Below are positions 32,226 through 41,027 of a DNA stretch of 64,000 bases, one piece after another. The translations under genes were made by a program, and so were the position numbers. The notes beneath the pieces are model-generated. The model ran no database searches. It was given only the letters and a program-made list of their open reading frames with translations, and was not told the DNA's origin. Each line of letters begins with the position of its first letter. Position 1 is the first letter of the stretch. The stretch is from Pseudalkalibacillus decolorationis (lineage in GTDB: Bacteria > Bacillota > Bacilli > Bacillales > Fictibacillaceae), in NCBI RefSeq assembly GCF_024609785.1, contig NZ_JANHJQ010000003.1, positions 60,161 to 124,160 on the forward strand, written 5' to 3'.

Positions 32226-33062
32226 ATGTCAACATTCTTTGAAAGAATAGATCAAAATTACGAAACTCTTTCCAAAGGGTTAAAAAAAGTGGCTGAGTAT
32301 TTGTTAAAGGAACCTACAGCATTTGCAGCTAACTCAGCGGAAAAGGTTGGTAAAGCAATCGATGTAAGTGAAACAATGGTGATTAGATTATGCCGTACAT
32401 TAGGATACAGTGGTTATAGTGAACTCCAACAAGAGGTTCGGGAACATGTTTTTGAACAAAAAAGGATCTTTCAAAATTATGGATCAACAAACTCGAATGA
32501 AAAGGAACTTCCTTTTCATGAACAAGTGATGAAATACGACCAAATTAATATTGAGATTTCAGCTAAAAATGTATCAGAAGACACATATAGACAAGCAATT
32601 AATTACTTGTCCTACGCTGATCGAGTAATCGTTTCTGGTTTGCGTTATACGTTTTCTATGGCACATTGGCTCACATATGCGCTTAACTCGATTGGAATAA
32701 ACGCTCACCTGTTTCGTCCTGATTTAGATGCCCATCTTGAAACAGGTTCAGAAAAACATATCCTGATCGCCTTTTCTTTTCATGCCTATTCCATCGAAAC
32801 ATTGTTGCTTGCAGAAGAGGCCAAGGAACGAGGATGGATCGTTATTGGTATTACTGATTCCAGTATTGCCCCCATCTCCGAATATGCAGATTTGTTGTTT
32901 ACAGTGCATTTTGCTGATAGGTCCCATTCAGAGACTGCACCAATTGTTTTTTCCATGCTGAATGCACTCGTTTCTGGTGTTTCCTTGCAAGAACCAGAAC
33001 GTACAAAACAAAATAAAGAAATCACCGAAAAAGATCGTTTAAAGAATATATTCAAACTGTAA
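32226..33062 (+). CDS. MurR/RpiR-family transcriptional regulator
   Basis: 278 residues. The N-terminal HTH_6 domain (~1-77) has LSKGLKKVAEYLLKEPTAF and VGKAIDVSETMVIRLCRTLGYSGYSEL. A SIS sugar-phosphate sensing domain (~110-250) has RVIVSGLRYTFSMAHW and LIAFSFHAYSIETLLLAEEAKERG. AGGAGG is eight bases ahead of the ATG. It faces the YfcC-type transporter across 213 bp, so that gene is its likely target. A SIS effector domain suggests a phosphorylated sugar or amino sugar ligand. Confidence 0.85.
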   Translation: MSTFFERIDQNYETLSKGLKKVAEYLLKEPTAFAANSAEKVGKAIDVSETMVIRLCRTLGYSGYSELQQEVREHVFEQKRIFQNYGSTNSNEKELPFHEQVMKYDQINIEISAKNVSEDTYRQAINYLSYADRVIVSGLRYTFSMAHWLTYALNSIGINAHLFRPDLDAHLETGSEKHILIAFSFHAYSIETLLLAEEAKERGWIVIGITDSSIAPISEYADLLFTVHFADRSHSETAPIVFSMLNALVSGVSLQEPERTKQNKEITEKDRLKNIFKL

Positions 33063-33177
33063 CGCTTTTTTGCACTGTTCTCGTGCTCAGCAGTTAGAGG
33101 AGGGCCGTCATGAGGGCGGCAAAAGGTTTTGTGGAAATTGAAAAAACCAACCGTACTTAGCGGTGATTAGAATTTTG

Positions 33178-33218
33178 GAAAATACCCTATTACTATGGCT
33201 TAGTAGGGTATTTTACTT
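33178..33218 (+). terminator. Intrinsic terminator after the RpiR gene
   Basis: AAAATACCCTA pairs with TAGGGTATTTT across a 14-base loop, then ACTTTTT. About 115 bases after the stop. Confidence 0.75.
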
Positions 33219-33302
33219 TTTCTCATGCGAACCGTATCATTAGTAATGGAAAATTGCAGAATAAAACATGACATTAGGCCGCGGACGAAAGTAGGTGAAA
33301 CC

Positions 33303-35255
33303 ATGAATGCTAGGCAAAAGGAAATCCTCCGAATTCTATTTACTCATTCTGATGAATATAGGTTAGTGAAAAAGTTTGCGGAGAGTTTGGATTGTTCGGA
33401 AAAGACGGTTCGAAATGATTTGAAACGGATTCAACAGTACTTGGAGGAACATTCAACCGCCGTACTCGTGCGTAAACCAGGCCTTGGTGTTCATTTAGAA
33501 ATTGACGATAGTGAAAAGACAAGATTGTTCAAGAAAATACATTTCGACCGTTTTCCAGTTAAAGAACAAGGTGATGAAGAAAGAATCATTCAGATTGCCT
33601 ACTACCTTTTGATGAATACAAAACCAGTTACTGTTCAGGACCTTCTGAGCAGATATTTTGTAAGTAAAACGATGATCAAAAAAGACCTTGATAAAATAGA
33701 GGCATGGATGGGTAGGCAAGATCTAGTTTTAGTTAGTAAACAAAAAGTAGGTTTGACTGTGGAGGGTACGGAGAAAAACCGTAGACTAGCACTAGCTCGA
33801 TTATCTGAGTTGATCAGCAATATAGAACTTACGCATCAATTTATAAAAAAGCAGTTCTCCACACATGAAGTGACGATTGTTCAAAATGAATTAGCAGAGC
33901 TTCAAAAGAAACAATCGTTGTATTTTACTGATGAGACGTTTGACCGGTTATTGTTACATACGCTCCTTATGATCAAAAGGGCAAAGCTGAAACAAACGAT
34001 ATCCATTTCTGAAGAGGAGATCTCTTTCTTGAAGGATAAAAAGGAATATATATGGGTCATTGAATTTCTCAAGAAACTGGAATCATTTTTTTCTGTTCGT
34101 TTTCCAGAAGAAGAGAGGGTCTATTTAGGATTGCATTTTCTTGGGGGGAAGATTCGTTATCTACATGAAAATGGAAAAGATAAGACAGATGAACTGACGG
34201 AGCATAATCCCGTTCTTTCAATGGTGCTATATCAATTGATCGATGACATGTCTGAGTTGAATATGATTGACTTCAATGAGGACACGGAGTTGATCAACGG
34301 ACTGACGGTTCACCTATATACAACGTTGAATCGCTTGAAACATAACCTTCCCGTAACCAATCCAATGCTCCATGACATTAAGAAAATGTACCCTTACATG
34401 TTTGATACGATCATTCATGTGTTAGAAGAGATCAATCAAATGACATCCTTGGAAATTCCAGAAGAAGAAGCGGCCTATTTGACTTTGCATTTTCAAGCGT
34501 CGATCGAAAGACTGAAAGATGATGATCGGAACATGAAAGATGCGGTGATCGTTTGTCATATGGGAATCGGAATGTCTCAGCTATTACAGACGAAAATAGA
34601 TCGGAAATTCCATTCAGTGAATGTGATCGCATGTATCGCAAGGTCTGAACTAAAGCACTTTTTGGAAAAACACCCTGTTGACCTTGTGATCAGTACTGTT
34701 TCACTTCCAGAATTGGATGTTCCACATGTTGTCATCTCACCTCTATTAGAAGCATCTGATGAAGAGCGGCTAGAGCAGTTGGTGAAACGTCTTGACAATC
34801 CGATTTATGATGATTCAAAGGAATCTGTTCTTTTACATTACGTCAATCCATTTTTAGTATTTTTACAAATGGAAGAAACAGATCGGTATGAGATCATCAA
34901 TAAATTATCGGACTCTCTTTATGAGAAAGGTTATGTAGAGAAGGAATATACCCCCAATTCGATTATCAGGGAGCGGATGTCAGCGACAACAATCGGTTCA
35001 GGCATTGCGATTCCGCACGGTCATCCAAGTTTTATCAGACAATCAGCCATTGCAATCGCTACTTTAAAAGAACCGATCAAATGGGGTACTGAACATGTAT
35101 CGCTTATCTTTATGCTGGCAGTCAAGAATGATGGACATGAGGATATCAAACGGTTATTTGTTGAAATCTCCCAAATCAGTGAGCAGCCTGAATTGATACA
35201 AAAGCTGATTAAAGAAACAGATATCATGAATTTCTTATCCCATTTGAACCATTGA
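33303..35255 (+). CDS. manR: PRD-containing transcriptional activator of the mannose system (ManR-like)
   Basis: 650 residues, BglG/MtlR-type activator. In order: N-terminal HTH (ARQKEILRILFTHSDEY, SEKTVRNDLKRI), a second HTH (VSKTMIKKDLDKIEAWM), PRD1 and PRD2 (His in YLGLHFLGGKI and AYLTLHFQASIERL), an EIIB-like domain (AVIVCHMGIGMSQLLQTKI, phosphorylatable Cys) and an EIIA-like domain (SGIAIPHGHPSFI, active His). PTS phosphorylation of these sites would tune its activity to mannose and general sugar status. The start with AGGTGA upstream gives a length matching B. subtilis ManR; a longer frame from 33225 is unlikely. It precedes manP and manA. Confidence 0.88.
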   Translation: MNARQKEILRILFTHSDEYRLVKKFAESLDCSEKTVRNDLKRIQQYLEEHSTAVLVRKPGLGVHLEIDDSEKTRLFKKIHFDRFPVKEQGDEERIIQIAYYLLMNTKPVTVQDLLSRYFVSKTMIKKDLDKIEAWMGRQDLVLVSKQKVGLTVEGTEKNRRLALARLSELISNIELTHQFIKKQFSTHEVTIVQNELAELQKKQSLYFTDETFDRLLLHTLLMIKRAKLKQTISISEEEISFLKDKKEYIWVIEFLKKLESFFSVRFPEEERVYLGLHFLGGKIRYLHENGKDKTDELTEHNPVLSMVLYQLIDDMSELNMIDFNEDTELINGLTVHLYTTLNRLKHNLPVTNPMLHDIKKMYPYMFDTIIHVLEEINQMTSLEIPEEEAAYLTLHFQASIERLKDDDRNMKDAVIVCHMGIGMSQLLQTKIDRKFHSVNVIACIARSELKHFLEKHPVDLVISTVSLPELDVPHVVISPLLEASDEERLEQLVKRLDNPIYDDSKESVLLHYVNPFLVFLQMEETDRYEIINKLSDSLYEKGYVEKEYTPNSIIRERMSATTIGSGIAIPHGHPSFIRQSAIAIATLKEPIKWGTEHVSLIFMLAVKNDGHEDIKRLFVEISQISEQPELIQKLIKETDIMNFLSHLNH

Positions 35256-35257
35256 GG

Positions 35258-35290
35258 AAGCAAGGTGATCGAGCCTTGCTTTTTATTTTA
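35258..35290 (+). terminator. Intrinsic terminator of manR
   Basis: AGCAAGG pairs with CCTTGCT across an eight-base loop, followed by TTTTATTTTA, immediately after the stop codon. Confidence 0.8.
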
Positions 35291-35324
35291 CGGATAAAAA
35301 GGTATTAAATTTGGATGCATAGAT

Positions 35325-35390
35325 GCAATGTCTAGCTCCAGCGCACGGTGCGCAGATCGTCGCTTCGAATCTTCCACAAACAAAAAAAAG
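35325..35390 (+). repeat. Fragment of the GCGGAAGCGCC/AGCTCCAGC dispersed repeat
   Basis: ATGTCTAGCTCCAGCGCACG is the usual left end of the repeat family seen at 1-83 and 27721-27835. It continues to TTCGAATCTTCCACAAAC. The remaining half is not present, so this is a partial copy. Sequence to 35630 has no convincing gene. Confidence 0.45.
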
Positions 35391-35631
35391 CGTGTTGTGA
35401 ATTTATAAGTTGACCTGGAGGTGTTGTCTTTTTGACATTTGTAGTGGGCATTTTGATGACGTATTGGACAATTACGAGGAATAAATCGAAGGAACGTCCA
35501 CTTAACGATGTAAAGTTCATCCGTTGCAACCCAATTAAGTGGGAAAGTCAAATAACGTTTGAGTTGAGATGCCTTTTTGGGGATTTAATATGCTTTAACC
35601 TCCATCCAAAACATTAATTAAACTATGGAAT

Positions 35632-35732
35632 CCGTTATATCGGCCACGGATTGAATTATTTCGGCCACGCGTCTGATATTTCGGTCACAGATTGAATTAT
35701 ATCGGTCACGGAATCCGATATATCGGCCACGA
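35632..35732. repeat. Short tandem repeat, 20-21 bp unit
   Basis: Five CGGCCAC/CGGTCAC motifs at 35641, 35662, 35682, 35703 and 35724, each within a unit like TATATCGGCCACGGATTGAA. Spacing is regular at 20-21 bases, two helical turns. Non-coding. Confidence 0.8.
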
Positions 35733-35804
35733 AAAGTAAAATAGTCCCATTTTGCGCTTGATTCCTTGATGAAAAAATTTTAAACTCCTAATGTACAAGA
35801 AAAT

Positions 35805-35845
35805 GAACGGATTCCCCACACGATGGCCGATCCGTTTCTTTCTTA
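35805..35845 (+). terminator. Terminator-like hairpin upstream of repeat copy 4
   Basis: AACGGAT pairs with ATCCGTT across a 17-base loop, followed by TCTTTCTT. It does not belong to a visible gene and lies just before a degenerate copy of the 94-bp repeat (35850-35907). Confidence 0.5.
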
Positions 35846-35849
35846 GGTG

Positions 35850-36003
35850 GTTATAGGTGAGAAAGTATGAAACTTTGTTGTATAGATTAAGGGCTTTGAG
35901 CTTTTCTTTTACATGTATAAAAAGTATAAATACTTTCTATAGTATAAGTTCAACTACGGCTCTGACTTCGCCTAAAGGCTTGGCAATCACCGAGTTTTCT
36001 TTT
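35850..36003 (+). repeat. ~94-bp terminator-associated repeat, copy 4 preceded by a degenerate copy
   Basis: From 35908, TTACATGTATAAAAAGTATA through ACTTTCTATAGTATAAG to GGCTTGGCAATCACCGAG and TTTTCTTTT matches the other copies. The stretch 35850-35907 (GAGAAAGTATGAAACTTTG, then TGTATAGATTAAGGGCTTTG, then CTTTTCTTT) looks like a shortened, diverged unit. The arrangement is tandem, as at 84-270. Confidence 0.7.
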
Positions 36004-36044
36004 AAAAAACAAATTTACCGGAAGTTGCGGAAGTAAAAAGAACT

Positions 36045-36088
36045 TTTACAACTTTCGTTTCACTGTATAGTAGATGTAAGCGGTTGCG
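36045..36088 (+). promoter_or_regulatory. manP promoter region with cre-like site
   Basis: A TATAGT -10 (36065-36070) is followed at once by TGTAAGCGGTTGCG (36075-36088), which matches about 12 of 14 positions of the CcpA cre consensus. The -35 region is poor (TTTACA only 14 bases away), as expected of an activator-dependent promoter. Direct repeats GGAAGT lie just upstream at about 36021 and 36030 and could be part of a ManR site. Catabolite repression and ManR activation are inferred. Confidence 0.5.
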
Positions 36089-36112
36089 AATAGATTCAGG
36101 AGGTTGTGAAAA

Positions 36113-38047
36113 ATGAAATTATTAGCGATTACATCGTGCCCCAATGGGATAGCACATACGTATATGGCTTCAGAAAATCTTCAAAAAGCAGCAAACGAAT
36201 TAGGAATTGAAATGAAGGTTGAAACCCAAGGTTCGATCGGGGTTGAAAATGAGTTTACCGAAATCGAGATACAAGAAGCAGATGGAATCATTATCGCAGC
36301 TGATAAAGCGGTCAACAAAGATCGATTTATCGGGAAAAAGGTTCTGATTGTCGGGGTCCAAGACGGGATCCGCAAGCCTGAGCAGTTGATCAAAAAGGTC
36401 ATAAGTGGAGATGTCCCAGTCTATCAACCAAGATCCAATTCGGAATTGCCGACAAAATCGAAGAAAAAGGAAAATCCGATATACCGCCACTTGATGAATG
36501 GGGTTTCTTACATGGTTCCTTTCATTGTTGTCGGTGGGTTGTTGATTGCGATCGCCTTGACGCTTGGTGGAGAGAAAACGCCAGGAGGTCTCGTGATACC
36601 AGAAGATTCATTCTGGAAACACATCGAAGCGATCGGTGGCGCATCCTTCACCTTCATGGTACCGATTTTAGCAGGATTCATTGCCTATAGTATTGCGGAT
36701 CGGCCAGGTATAGCTCCTGGTGTGATTGGAGGCTATATAGCAGCGAATGGAAGCTTTTATGGAAGTGAAGCTGGTGCCGGCTTCATCGGCGGGATCATCG
36801 CCGGTTTCTTAGCTGGTTATGTTGCATTAGCTATTAAAAGGATCAAAGTTCCAAAAGCAGTTCAACCGATCATGCCGATCATCATTATTCCGGTCATTGC
36901 ATCATTAATTGTCGGACTAGCGTTTGTGTTTCTGATTGGAGCTCCTGTTGCACAAGTATTCGAAGTATTGACAGCATGGTTAGCAGGAATGCAAGGGACA
37001 AGCTCTATCTTATTAGCACTGATTCTCGGTGCGATGATTTCCTTTGATATGGGTGGTCCGGTCAATAAAGTCGCCTTTCTATTCGGTTCGGCAATGATCG
37101 GGGAAGGAAACTATGAAATCATGGGTCCGATCGCAGCGGCCATTTGTATTCCACCGATCGGAATGGGGCTTGCTACGTTTATTAATAAAAAGAAATACCA
37201 AGAAACGGAAAGGGAAGCTGGAAAAGCAACATTTACGATGGGATTATTCGGTATAACAGAAGGTGCGATCCCTTTTGCAGCCCAAGACCCATTGCGTGTC
37301 ATTCCAAGCATCATGGTCGGTTCGATGACAGGATCAGTGATTGCGATGATTGGCCATGTCGGGGACCGGGTCGCACACGGCGGACCAATTGTTGCCGTAC
37401 TCGGTGCAATAGATAATGTGTTCATGTTCTTTGTTGCGGTGATTGCCGGGGCCATTGTAACTGCTCTAATGGTCAACGTTTTGAAAAAAGATGTTGAACC
37501 AGAGAGCACACCTATTGAAGAAAACGCCCAAGAAGAACAAGAACCTTTAGAAACCATTCCAGAGCAAAACGTAGTGAAAACTGAGGAAATCAATAAATTG
37601 ACGGATATTACAACTTTAGATCTTGTTGATATTGATTTAGTAGGTGCAACCCGTGATGAAGTCATTGATGAAATGATTCAAAAGCTGGATAAAGCCGGTT
37701 ACCTATCGTCCATAACGGATTTTAAAGAAGTGATTTTAAATCGTGAAAAGGAAAGCACAACAGGGATCGGAATGAACATTGCCATTCCACATGGTAAATC
37801 GGATGCTGTCAAGAAACCTAGTGTCGTGTTTGGACTTAAGCGGAATGGCGTAGATTGGAATAGTCTCGATGGAACAGATGCCAAATTGATTTTCATGATT
37901 GCTGTTCCGAAACAAAGTGAAGGAAACGAACATTTGAAAATCCTTCAACTGCTTTCTCGCAAATTGATGGATGAATCCTTCAGAGGACAATTGTTGAATG
38001 TACAAACAAGGGAAGAAGCTTATCAGCTGCTAGAGAAAATTCAATAA
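36113..38047 (+). CDS. manP: Mannose PTS transporter EIIBCA
   Basis: 644 residues, fructose-family PTS permease. N-terminal EIIB has the phosphorylated Cys in LLAITSCPNGIAHTYMASENL. The EIIC membrane domain (~120-465) follows, with RHLMNGVSYMVPFIVVGGLL, MISFDMGGPVNKVAFLFG and MGLFGITEGAIPFAAQDPL. After an acidic Gln/Glu linker (EEQEPLETIPEQ) comes the C-terminal EIIA with active His in GIGMNIAIPHGKSDAV. Domain order and sequence closely resemble B. subtilis ManP, which imports mannose as mannose 6-phosphate. CAGGAGG precedes the ATG. Flanked by manR and manA. Confidence 0.93.
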   Translation: MKLLAITSCPNGIAHTYMASENLQKAANELGIEMKVETQGSIGVENEFTEIEIQEADGIIIAADKAVNKDRFIGKKVLIVGVQDGIRKPEQLIKKVISGDVPVYQPRSNSELPTKSKKKENPIYRHLMNGVSYMVPFIVVGGLLIAIALTLGGEKTPGGLVIPEDSFWKHIEAIGGASFTFMVPILAGFIAYSIADRPGIAPGVIGGYIAANGSFYGSEAGAGFIGGIIAGFLAGYVALAIKRIKVPKAVQPIMPIIIIPVIASLIVGLAFVFLIGAPVAQVFEVLTAWLAGMQGTSSILLALILGAMISFDMGGPVNKVAFLFGSAMIGEGNYEIMGPIAAAICIPPIGMGLATFINKKKYQETEREAGKATFTMGLFGITEGAIPFAAQDPLRVIPSIMVGSMTGSVIAMIGHVGDRVAHGGPIVAVLGAIDNVFMFFVAVIAGAIVTALMVNVLKKDVEPESTPIEENAQEEQEPLETIPEQNVVKTEEINKLTDITTLDLVDIDLVGATRDEVIDEMIQKLDKAGYLSSITDFKEVILNREKESTTGIGMNIAIPHGKSDAVKKPSVVFGLKRNGVDWNSLDGTDAKLIFMIAVPKQSEGNEHLKILQLLSRKLMDESFRGQLLNVQTREEAYQLLEKIQ

Positions 38048-38055
38048 TGTCAAAT

Positions 38056-38100
38056 AAAAATTGAGGACCTTTTCGTATCGAAATAGGTCCTCAATTTTTA
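38056..38100 (+). terminator. Intrinsic terminator between manP and manA
   Basis: AAAAATTGAGGACCT pairs with AGGTCCTCAATTTTT, with a T-run, eight bases after the manP stop. It implies that manA is read partly from read-through or from its own promoter. Confidence 0.85.
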
Positions 38101-38158
38101 CCCTACCCTTATTAAATGGTAAAGTAATTGTGTAAATGCGAATAAACGAGGTGTTAGT

Positions 38159-39115
38159 TTGTATAATGAACCTATCTTTTTGAAACCAGTATTTAAAGAC
38201 CGGATTTGGGGCGGGACAAAGCTAAGAGAAGCCTTTGGTTACGAAATTCCAACTGAAACGACAGGTGAATGTTGGGGGATTTCCGCTCATCCGAACGGAC
38301 CGAGTGAAGTATTGAATGGCCCATTGGAAGGTAAAACGCTTAATCAGGTGTGGGATAAGCATCCAGAATTATTTGGAAATCAAGAAGGAGATGAGTTTCC
38401 CTTACTTGTTAAGATTTTAGATGCAAAAACTGATTTATCCGTTCAAGTCCATCCGGATGATACGTATGCTCAAAAAGTAGAGAGTGAGCCGTACGGAAAG
38501 ACAGAATGCTGGTACATCATCGACTGTGAACCAGGAGCGGAACTCGTTTATGGGCACCATGCCAAGTCGAAAGCGGAGTTTGGAAAAATGGTAGAAGAAA
38601 ATCGTTGGGATGATCTACTTAGAACTGTAACGATCAAACCCGGGGATTTTGTCTATGTACCGAATGGAACGATTCATGCGATTGGTGCAGGAACTATGAT
38701 CCTTGAGACACAGCAAAGCTCTGATGTAACGTACCGTGTTTATGATTACGATCGCCGTGATGCAGCCGGGAATACACGGGAGCTTCATATTGAAAAATCT
38801 ATTGATGTCGCTATGATTCCACATGAAGATGCGGCATTTGATCCTGTAGAAAACTCGTTTGATGGATTAAATGAGCAAAAGCTGATCCAAGAGGATTATT
38901 TTACGGTTTATCGGTGGGAATTGAATGGAACAGTAGACCAATATGATAATCCGGCGTATTTGCTTGTAAGTGTGCTTTCAGGCAATGGTGAGGTCAGGAC
39001 GGATGGGGAAGCATCTACCTTTAACAAGGGTGATCATTTCATCATACCATCCACCGTAAAACGTTTTTCCTTAAAGGGTGACGCAGAATGTATTGTGTCG
39101 CATCCGACTATATAA
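38159..39115 (+). CDS. manA: Mannose-6-phosphate isomerase, type I
   Basis: 318 residues, cupin zinc enzyme. It opens FLKPVFKDRIWGGTKLREAF and has the zinc motif LSVQVHPDDTYAQ, then KTECWYIIDCEPGAELVYGHH and GDFVYVPNGTIHAIGAGTMILETQQSSDVTYRVYDYDR (His and Gln/Glu ligands). It converts mannose 6-phosphate into fructose 6-phosphate. The start is TTG with GAGGTG upstream. It follows manP after a terminator. Confidence 0.92.
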   Translation: MYNEPIFLKPVFKDRIWGGTKLREAFGYEIPTETTGECWGISAHPNGPSEVLNGPLEGKTLNQVWDKHPELFGNQEGDEFPLLVKILDAKTDLSVQVHPDDTYAQKVESEPYGKTECWYIIDCEPGAELVYGHHAKSKAEFGKMVEENRWDDLLRTVTIKPGDFVYVPNGTIHAIGAGTMILETQQSSDVTYRVYDYDRRDAAGNTRELHIEKSIDVAMIPHEDAAFDPVENSFDGLNEQKLIQEDYFTVYRWELNGTVDQYDNPAYLLVSVLSGNGEVRTDGEASTFNKGDHFIIPSTVKRFSLKGDAECIVSHPTI

Positions 39116-39135
39116 TTCCATGATCCATCCTGTTT

Positions 39136-39166
39136 GCCAAAACTGATACCGGTTTTGGCTTTTTTT
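39136..39166 (+). terminator. Intrinsic terminator of manA
   Basis: GCCAAAAC pairs with GTTTTGGC, followed by TTTTTTT. The T-run merges into repeat copy 5. Confidence 0.8.
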
Positions 39167-39260
39167 ACACGTTAAGAAAGTATAAAAATACTTTCTATAG
39201 TATAAGTTCAACTACGGCTCTGACTTCGCCTAAAGGCTCGGCAATCGCCGAGTTTTCTTT
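39165..39260 (+). repeat. ~94-bp terminator-associated dispersed repeat, copy 5
   Basis: It starts TTACACGTTAAGAAAGTA at the manA terminator T-run and ends GGCAATCGCCGAG TTTTCTTT. The 3' stem here is CTCGGCAATCGCCGAG, a compensated variant of CTTGGC...GCCAAG in copies 1-3, which implies conservation of the hairpin rather than of bases. Confidence 0.8.
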
Positions 39261-39697
39261 AGTTTTGGAAACTTGATTTACGTAACATTCTAAAGTGAGG
39301 GGTGTGTCGAAAAAAGAAAGCGGACTATAGTCTTTCTCTACCCGAATGGTGTCATTTATGCAATGTAAATTCCGCGAACATTTCCACGGAAATTGCGATT
39401 CATGGAGATTCATGACAACTAAACATCTTAAATACGACGTTGTTTTTATATTTCAGTTGATGAGTCTGATTCATCTAGAACACTGACAAGGCTTTTATTA
39501 GATGGGTCCCCTAGAATTTTTTTTGAATAAAGCCACGTGTATAGAATCGTCACCTCGACAATGAACAAAAGCTTAGATCCCTTTCATAACATCCTAGGCG
39601 TCCCTTTAAGTGCCCACACAATTTTGACACCTTATAGGGTTAGAGAAGTATTTTGATAAATATAATAAATTGAACGTGATAAAAAGGGGAGAAAACA
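39261..39697. other. Intergenic region, no gene seen
   Basis: The only structure noticed is a short inverted repeat AGAAAGCGGACTATAGTCTTTCT-like (arms AGAAAG and CTTTCT around GACTATAGTC) at about 39316-39338. No ORF with a ribosome site. Confidence 0.4.
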
Positions 39698-40162
39698 ATG
39701 GGATATAAATCATGGATGTGGATTGGGACCATTTTATTACTTTTAGGTATTTATGTGTTTATGATTAATGATGGCCCTGATAAAGAAGTGAGCACGATTG
39801 TTGATGATGATGATTACAGTTCTGCTGAGGAAAAAAGGGCATTAGCAGAGCAAGAGGTTACCGATACCTTCACTGATGAAACTAGCGAACCTGTTACTGT
39901 TGAAATGGATACCGACGATGATGTAAATACAAACGTTATGTACATGAATGGTGATCAGTGGAACAGCTTAACTGACAATCAAAAGTTTCATGGTATATCT
40001 AATCTTATGTACGAACTTTCAGAAAGCCAGGGATGGACGTTTGAATTTACAGAATCAGAGTATATAGAGGTCATCAACAGTCACTTTTCTAACCCCGACT
40101 ACTCAGAACATGAAGTAGGTGCTATTTTTATTACTATTAAAACCCTAGAGGATTCACAGTAA
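39698..40162 (+). CDS. Membrane-anchored acidic hypothetical protein
   Basis: 154 residues. A single N-terminal membrane helix (WMWIGTILLLLGIYVFMI, residues ~5-23) is followed by a very acidic linker (DDDDYSSAEEKRALAEQEVTD, roughly 35-75). A small C-terminal domain contains WNSLTDNQKFHGISNLMYEL and IEVINSHFSNPDYSEHEVG. GGGGAG precedes the ATG. I recognise no named family. It probably sits with its bulk outside the membrane. Monocistronic, followed by a terminator. Confidence 0.65.
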   Translation: MGYKSWMWIGTILLLLGIYVFMINDGPDKEVSTIVDDDDYSSAEEKRALAEQEVTDTFTDETSEPVTVEMDTDDDVNTNVMYMNGDQWNSLTDNQKFHGISNLMYELSESQGWTFEFTESEYIEVINSHFSNPDYSEHEVGAIFITIKTLEDSQ

Positions 40163-40278
40163 AGCATCTTAACGTTTACTTTTTGTTTTATCTAAAATTT
40201 CCCCCAGTTAAAAATAAGCTACTTTTCTATGTTCTGGATTGTATTGTATTTTTTAAAATTAAAAGGACGATAGTAAGT

Positions 40279-40320
40279 AAAGAGGCCTTGACAAGTTAAT
40301 GCTTGATTAAAGGCCTCTTA
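40279..40320. terminator. Bidirectional terminator hairpin
   Basis: AAGAGGCCTT pairs with AAGGCCTCTT. It is flanked by AT-rich sequence and lies between convergent genes, so it can serve both strands. Confidence 0.65.
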
Positions 40321-40344
40321 AATATTTTTATATTGACTCAATCC

Positions 40345-40956
40345 CTACTCATCATCCCGCAAATAATACAATCCAAACTCCAAATCCGCTTTCAAATGTT
40401 CCACAATAAGCTTTTCAGCCCGTTCAGTATCTCTTTCTTTTATAGCCGTAACAATCTCTTTATGCTCATCGATCAAACCTGGGCGTTTATAACTTAGTAC
40501 TGTTTTTCGGAATAAATAGATGATCGACTGCATTTGATTGAAGTATTCAATCATCATTTTATTTTTTGTCCCATTTACAATTTTCTCATGGAATGACTTG
40601 TTGACATCCATTTTTGCTTCAAGTTCTCCAGAATATCCAATTTCCACATAGTTTTCTAATTCTTCAATGTCTGACGGTGAAAAAAATTGTGTGGCTTTAG
40701 CGACAGCAAACTTCTCGATCAAGATTCTCATTTCAAAAATATCTTGGTAATCTCTTTCTGTCGGATTCGCGATTCGATTATTATCGATTAACTTCTCTTG
40801 TTCTAATCTTCTAATTGCCTCTCTTACCGGTGTACGACTAATTCCTAATGTATTGGCTAAATTAGTCTCGGTAATCTTTTCACCTTTCTTTAAATCACCG
40901 TTAAAAATCATATCTCGTAAGGTTTCATATGTTTTTTCATTTTTACTATTCTCCAT
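40345..40956 (-). CDS. GntR-family regulator, FCD (FadR) subgroup
   Basis: 203 residues. The winged helix (~1-65) has YETLRDMIFNGDLKKGEKI and NTLGISRTPVREAIRRLEQEKLI. The FCD effector domain (~80-200) is all-helical, with metal/ligand residues in EMRILIEKFAVAKA and FHEKIVNGTKNKMMIEYF and the final His in VEHLKADLEFG. The ATG chosen has GGGGTG upstream; an upstream ATG at 41007 (17 residues longer) remains possible. It is divergent from the acid sugar operon, and three TGTATACA-type sites in between are its likely operators. Ligand probably an acid sugar. Confidence 0.85.
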   Translation of the reverse strand: MENSKNEKTYETLRDMIFNGDLKKGEKITETNLANTLGISRTPVREAIRRLEQEKLIDNNRIANPTERDYQDIFEMRILIEKFAVAKATQFFSPSDIEELENYVEIGYSGELEAKMDVNKSFHEKIVNGTKNKMMIEYFNQMQSIIYLFRKTVLSYKRPGLIDEHKEIVTAIKERDTERAEKLIVEHLKADLEFGLYYLRDDE

Positions 40957-41027
40957 TGGTACACCCCATTTGTTATTCCGTTTATTATTATACAATATTT
41001 CACTCATAACAAAACCTATCTCAAAAA

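Noticed and set aside
33225-33302. 26-residue extension of manR
   Set aside because: It begins just after a terminator with no ribosome site; the shorter start matches the family length.
35432-35617. 61-codon ORF downstream of manR
   Set aside because: No family, no conserved start context, overlaps repeat sequence; nothing supports expression.
37111-37665. 184-codon minus-strand ORF inside manP
   Set aside because: Antisense shadow of the EIIC/linker region with low-complexity Thr/Ser/Ile content.
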